Shown here piece by piece: positions 60,070 through 64,000 of a DNA stretch of 64,000 nt. The stretch covers positions 85,944 through 149,943 of the forward strand of contig BDDC01000019.1 of NCBI GenBank assembly GCA_001662425.1, read 5' to 3'. Source of the DNA: Chlamydomonas sphaeroides. Lineage: Eukaryota; Chlorophyta; Chlorophyceae; Chlamydomonadales; Chlamydomonadaceae. The position numbers and the translations under genes are program-made. The notes below the pieces were generated by a model. It made no database searches, was not told the origin of the DNA, and worked only from the letters and a program-made list of their open reading frames with translations. How positions within the stretch are numbered: position 1 is the stretch's first letter; each line of letters opens with the position of its first letter.

Positions 60070-61122
60070 TATTATAGCACGTTTACAGCATGTTTGATTG
60101 TTTGTCGCTATTGTCCACTCGGAGCACCTGACAGGAGCATACGAGGTTGATTAGGGCCAGACTTGTTGTTGAAGGTCATGGTACGGCAGCCTCCGTCGCA
60201 CCGTCGGACTGCCGCGAACGTGGGCGTGTAGACAACGTTGGCGCGCTGTGTCTTTTCGTCCCTTACTTCACCACGACATCGCCGGGGCAGGGTCCGTCAA
60301 ATCCGTGCAGATCGGCTGCCCACTCGCACCGCCAGGTAGTCTAACACGTGGCCGAAGGTATGGAGAGGGAACTGCCGTTCGCAGTTTCGTCGGCGCGCGG
60401 CGCTGATTCAGGCGCTGCTTATCTGGCGCGTGTTGGGCCTGAAACAGCGAAAATCGACATTACGGAAAGCTCTGGCTTGCACGGTTGAATCGGCTCGCCC
60501 ACGTGCCCCTGTCATTCTTCTCTGAGCCAGAGCCTCCTGCTCTGAGCCACCCTCACCAGCCCTGCCGCCTGCTCCTCCCCACCGTAGCCCGTACCAGCCT
60601 CGCTCCAGCCGCACGCCCCGCAACGTCCTGCATGCCACGCACGCGCAAATGCATGTGCCGAAGCCAGGAAAGCACGTCCTCCATAGGCAAAGCGACGGTT
60701 GCATAGCCGGTATCTGTTCATCGACCCCGACGCCGACCCCCAGCCAAGCAAGGGGGTGCCCCATACGAGGATACGGCCCTTCCCATCACGGCCATGGAGT
60801 TATCAATCAGCAAGCCATAGCTGCACCTCCTAGCGCGCACATGCAAGGACAATGGAAAGACACCAGCGGCGTGCCGGCGCCTCACGCGCCCGCCTTGGCC
60901 CACCGGCGAAGGCATTACGGGCTTATTATCACGATGCGACTTATTGCGTGATGTGGCCGCTGGCCAGCCAAGCGTGTGCCCACCGGTGCCCACCGGTGCA
61001 GCGCAGCAGCCTAGCCAGCACACCATGCTATTACCAACCGAACGGCGTCCTGAACCACACTCGCAGCATGCGGCCCCACGAGGCGCCCCCAAGCCCACGG
61101 CATCCCACCCGCTGCTGCTCCG
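60070..61122. other. Spacer between RLK-B start and the next leftward gene
   Basis: RLK-B promoter and the neighbour's 3' UTR. It is comparatively A/T-rich near 60000-60080, including TATAA just before the RLK-B start codon on the minus strand, too close to act as its TATA box unless translation starts further in. No exon seen. Confidence 0.5.
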
Positions 61123-63800
61123 CTACCGCGCGGTGCTCTCGCCGTCCGTCCTTGCGCCGCCAGCGGCGTCCGAGTCCGCCCACGCCACTCCGCCCGCGCC
61201 CTCCCGCTTGGTCGGCGGCCGCTCGCGGCTGGGAGGGCTGGGAGGGGCGCCGCCCTGGCTGCCGTTGGCCGCAGCCAGCGCCGCCGCGGTTGGCAGCACG
61301 CCGCCCTGCGATGTGCGGCCCCTCCTGGGCGAGCCGCCGTCGCGCCCGGAGCGGCCGCCCTTGCCGGAGCGGCCCGCGGACATGAGCTCCATGGCCTGCG
61401 GGCAGGGCGTAGAGCGCAGGTGGGTGTGCCGCAGCAGGACGTGGGGCGGATGCAGTAGGTGCGTAGGGGTGATGTGGATCGGGCGCAAGCGTCATGTGAG
61501 GTTGATGCGGGCCGGGCGCGCCGGTCAGGCACTACAGGGTCCAGCGCAGCATAGGTCAGGCGTGATTGCTGCCCCTGGGTGTTTCGTTGCTACGAAAACA
61601 CGCATGAGGCCATGTGCCATGTGGGTCAGGTCATGCCAATGTGCGTCGGGCGTGGGGGAAGGGGTACTGTGCGGCCGCCCCATCCAAGTACAATCAAAGC
61701 TAGCACCAAGCGCCCGCGTTGGACTCGCTCGAGTCTGGTGGAGGGACTGACACGGCAGGGCCCAACGTGGGCCAGCGTCCTCCTATGTGGGTTGGGCGTG
61801 AGGGCACCAGTACCCGTGCTCCCACTCCACGCAGCCCTGGACCCAACGTCCGCCCGCCCCGCTGCCAGTCCCACGCACCTGCGCCGGCGTGCAGCTGCCC
61901 TCGGCTCGCTCCTGCCGCAGCCGCTTGAGCGCCAGCTCCAGCGGCAGCGCCATGGCCGCCTCCTCGCGGCCCACGCGCTTGTCCGCCTTGTTGCCGCCCT
62001 TGACCGGCTTCTCCGCTGCGAGGACAGCGGCAGCGGAGAACACCACCCGTCAGTACCGTACCGGTGCCCCGCGTGGCGAGAACAGGCACGGGCATGGTGC
62101 AGCAGAGACCCGCGCGATGCAGCCGCTTGCCCTCCGTAGACCCGTGCCGCCTACATCCGCCCCGGGCCTCGAGCGCCCACTCACGGGGCGGCGCGGCGAA
62201 GCTGGCGGCCGCTCCCCCGAACACGCGCGTGAGCATCTCCCGCTGCGTGTCCACGTCCGTGTCGGGGTGCGCCTTGAGCATGGCGTTGCGCAGCGAGCTG
62301 GGCGCCAGCGTGGCGGCGCTGGAGGCCTCGGCCACGTCCAGCACCGCGTCCTCAATCGCCTGCAGCACAGCATCGAGGAGAGGCGCAGCGCGGCCGGTGC
62401 AGCGTTACGCGAATGCTTGCCAGAACGCTGGGACGACAGGAGCCGGATGCCCGGCTCGAGAGGGGGCTGCTGCTCCCTCGCGGCGCTCCGCCCGCAGGCG
62501 GCCGCGCTAGCACTTTGTCCGACAGCAGTTGGGGTTGGTTGAGCGCCCTGTGGGTGCCGACGCACCTGCAGCCAGTCCAGGCGGTTGTGCAGGTGCTGCT
62601 GGCGGAGCGTCTCCACAAACACGCCCTGGTTGAAGTCTGCAAGGCGAGGCGGAGGACGGACGGCAATTGGTAAGGGGAGGAGGGAGGCCGGCGCAGTGAC
62701 GGCAGTGAGCGCGATGAGCCGGGCCGGGCCTCCTTGCTAGCGCGCGTCGCCACTTACCAAGTCCCCAGCGCGAGGTGCCTTACTCCCAGGGTGCGGTGAG
62801 ACCGCACGGTGCGTCTCATTCCTCAAACCCGCCCTCGCCCTCCCCGCTCACCCGTGTCGTCCTCGAACAGCCGCGCGTACTGCGCCATTTCGTGCGCCTC
62901 CTCATCATCCAACGCATCGAACAAGTCCGACAGCTGCGAGGCCGTCAGCCCCGTCACCAGCCCGGCCGCGCGGGGGCACACCGCACCCGCAGCCGCCGCC
63001 GCGGCCTCGGCCGCCGCCGTCGCGGCGTCGGTGCCCTCGCCCGCGGCGATCGCGGCCGCCGCAGCGGCGGACGCGGCGGCGGCCACGGCCGCGTCGCGCT
63101 TGGCCGTATCTGCCGCGAGCAGGCTGCGGGCGCAAGGTGGGCGAGCCGGCACGGCGGCATGGGGGCTCAGCGGCTCAGTGCGGTGCGGGCAGCTTATGGC
63201 GTAGCGCCAAGCACCCGGCGCAGCTCGCTACTGCGGCCCTTTCCGGAGGCCATGCACGATAGGCTGCATGCACCGTCCTGTCCAGCCCTCCCGCTTTTTC
63301 CCCGCACCGTGTGAGCGTGTCGCGGAGGTCCGCCTTGCGCAGCCAGCCCGTGACGCGGTTGTGGTTGGCGGCGCTGTCGGCTGCCAGAAGCGCGTCCAGT
63401 ACCGCGGTGCGCAGCCGCTCCTGGCCCTCTCGCGCCGACTCGTCCAGGTCGCCGGCCATGACCTACGGCAGCGAGCGCGAGGGGCGGGGCATGGAGTGCA
63501 AGTGGTTGCTTGGTGATAGCTGGAAGGGCAGGAGCTACCGCATGGCCCGAAAGATCCCGTGTGCCCCCGGCTTGTGTCCCTGGCTTGTGCGCCTTGCTGC
63601 CGTGCCGGTACCGAAGCGCCGCCTGGCACCGTGACGAACAAGTACTGGTAGCAACAACAGATGCGCTAGTAGAGTGCTAGGACGGGATGCTACCGCACCT
63701 TGAAAAACAGGTAGCAGTCGGGGTCGTACTGGTGCTGCCCCAGCGTGTACACCAGGTTGTACGCGGCCTCGGCGGCGGCCCGGCTGGCGCCGTACTTGCG
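61123..63800 (-). CDS. Unrecognised helical protein, C-terminal 394 residues (5' end outside window)
   Basis: Seven exons (63800-63699, 63462-63308, 63123-62852, 62636-62566, 62359-62185, 62015-61879, 61395-61123) close in phase. Visible features in order: KYGASRAAAEAAYNLVYTLG and HQYDPDCYLFFK; NHNRVTGWLRKADLRDTLT; a poly-Ala stretch; LTASQLSDLFDALDDEEAHE; HLHNRLDWLQ; LRNAMLKAHPDTDVDTQREM, faintly EF-hand-like but without a full calcium loop; a basic segment with KPVKGGNKADKR; and a disordered Gly/Ser/Arg tail. The protein is mostly helical and soluble. Helix pairs of this kind occur in cytoskeletal and ciliary proteins, but I cannot assign a family. Confidence 0.72.
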
Positions 63801-64000
63801 CTGCGGCGGCAGCAAGGGTGGGGGGCAGGGCGGCATGCAGGGCTTGGGGTTGCGCCCTGGCGCTCGGATTCTAGCCCAAGTGCCCAACCCGTGTGCCGTG
63901 CTAGCGCCCAGAGGAGGTGTGCTGACAGCGGGACCCTCCACGCGTCCGCCACAGCTAGGTCATGGCAGATAGCGGGCTGTAGGCTGCGCTGACCGCCGAG
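63801..64000. other. Right edge, probably an intron of the preceding gene
   Basis: The first visible exon begins after a good acceptor at 63801-63803, so upstream exons must lie beyond the window. Nothing else is seen. Confidence 0.5.

Overview
The window is nuclear DNA of a green alga, most likely of the Chlamydomonas/Volvox group (Chlamydomonadales). Evidence: very GC-rich coding sequence with strong G/C third-position preference, genes split by many short introns (mostly GTGCGx or GTGAGx donors and CAG acceptors), long Ala/Pro/Gly-rich low-complexity stretches, and plant/algal families (LSD1-type zinc fingers, type I metacaspase, mid-SUN protein, receptor-like kinases with a beta-helix-like ectodomain). 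The species cannot be named from sequence alone. I built each gene model by hand from splice sites, requiring reading phase to close across every intron. Most models close perfectly; weak points are stated per gene. No rRNA, tRNA, CRISPR array or transposase gene was seen.

Layout. 109-892 (+): 3' end of a protein kinase cut by the window edge. 3310-6415 (-): type I metacaspase (514 aa). 6708-11391 (+): golgin-84-like Golgi coiled-coil protein (838 aa), divergent from the metacaspase across 292 bp. 12683-14276 (-): three-finger LSD1-type protein (175 aa). 14627-20055 (+): mid-SUN domain protein (1447 aa), divergent from the LSD1-type gene across 350 bp. 20910-22835 (+): Aven-like RGG protein (493 aa). 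22988-about 23330 (-): partial CDS broken by a 10-N gap. 24215-28874 (+): receptor-like kinase RLK-A (768 aa). 30829-34387 (+): alpha/beta hydrolase (729 aa). 35680-45495 (-): 26-exon protein with coiled coils, a TIR-like domain and about a dozen leucine-rich repeats (about 1,630 aa). 46342-47484 (-): Rab5 GTPase (201 aa). 48535-49919 (-): small probable mitochondrial protein (175 aa). 51450-60069 (-): RLK-B (822 aa), a paralogue of RLK-A, with a 440-N gap in its last intron. 61123-63800 (-): C-terminal part of an unrecognised protein running off the right edge.

How the genes may relate. Several belong to families tied to cell death or perception of the outside: metacaspase, LSD1-type protein (in plants LSD1 restrains a type I metacaspase), Aven (an animal apoptosis inhibitor), a TIR-like/LRR protein with the look of an innate-immunity receptor, and two paralogous receptor kinases. 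Golgin, Rab5 and the SUN protein belong to membrane traffic and ER/nuclear envelope. Whether this grouping is functional or chance is not decided by the sequence; eukaryotic neighbours need not be co-regulated, but two pairs share short divergent promoters.

Other notable points: a predicted 5-nt microexon in RLK-B that supplies the conserved Asp of kinase subdomain IX, patchy near-identity between the two RLKs suggestive of gene conversion, and four GC-AG introns in different genes.
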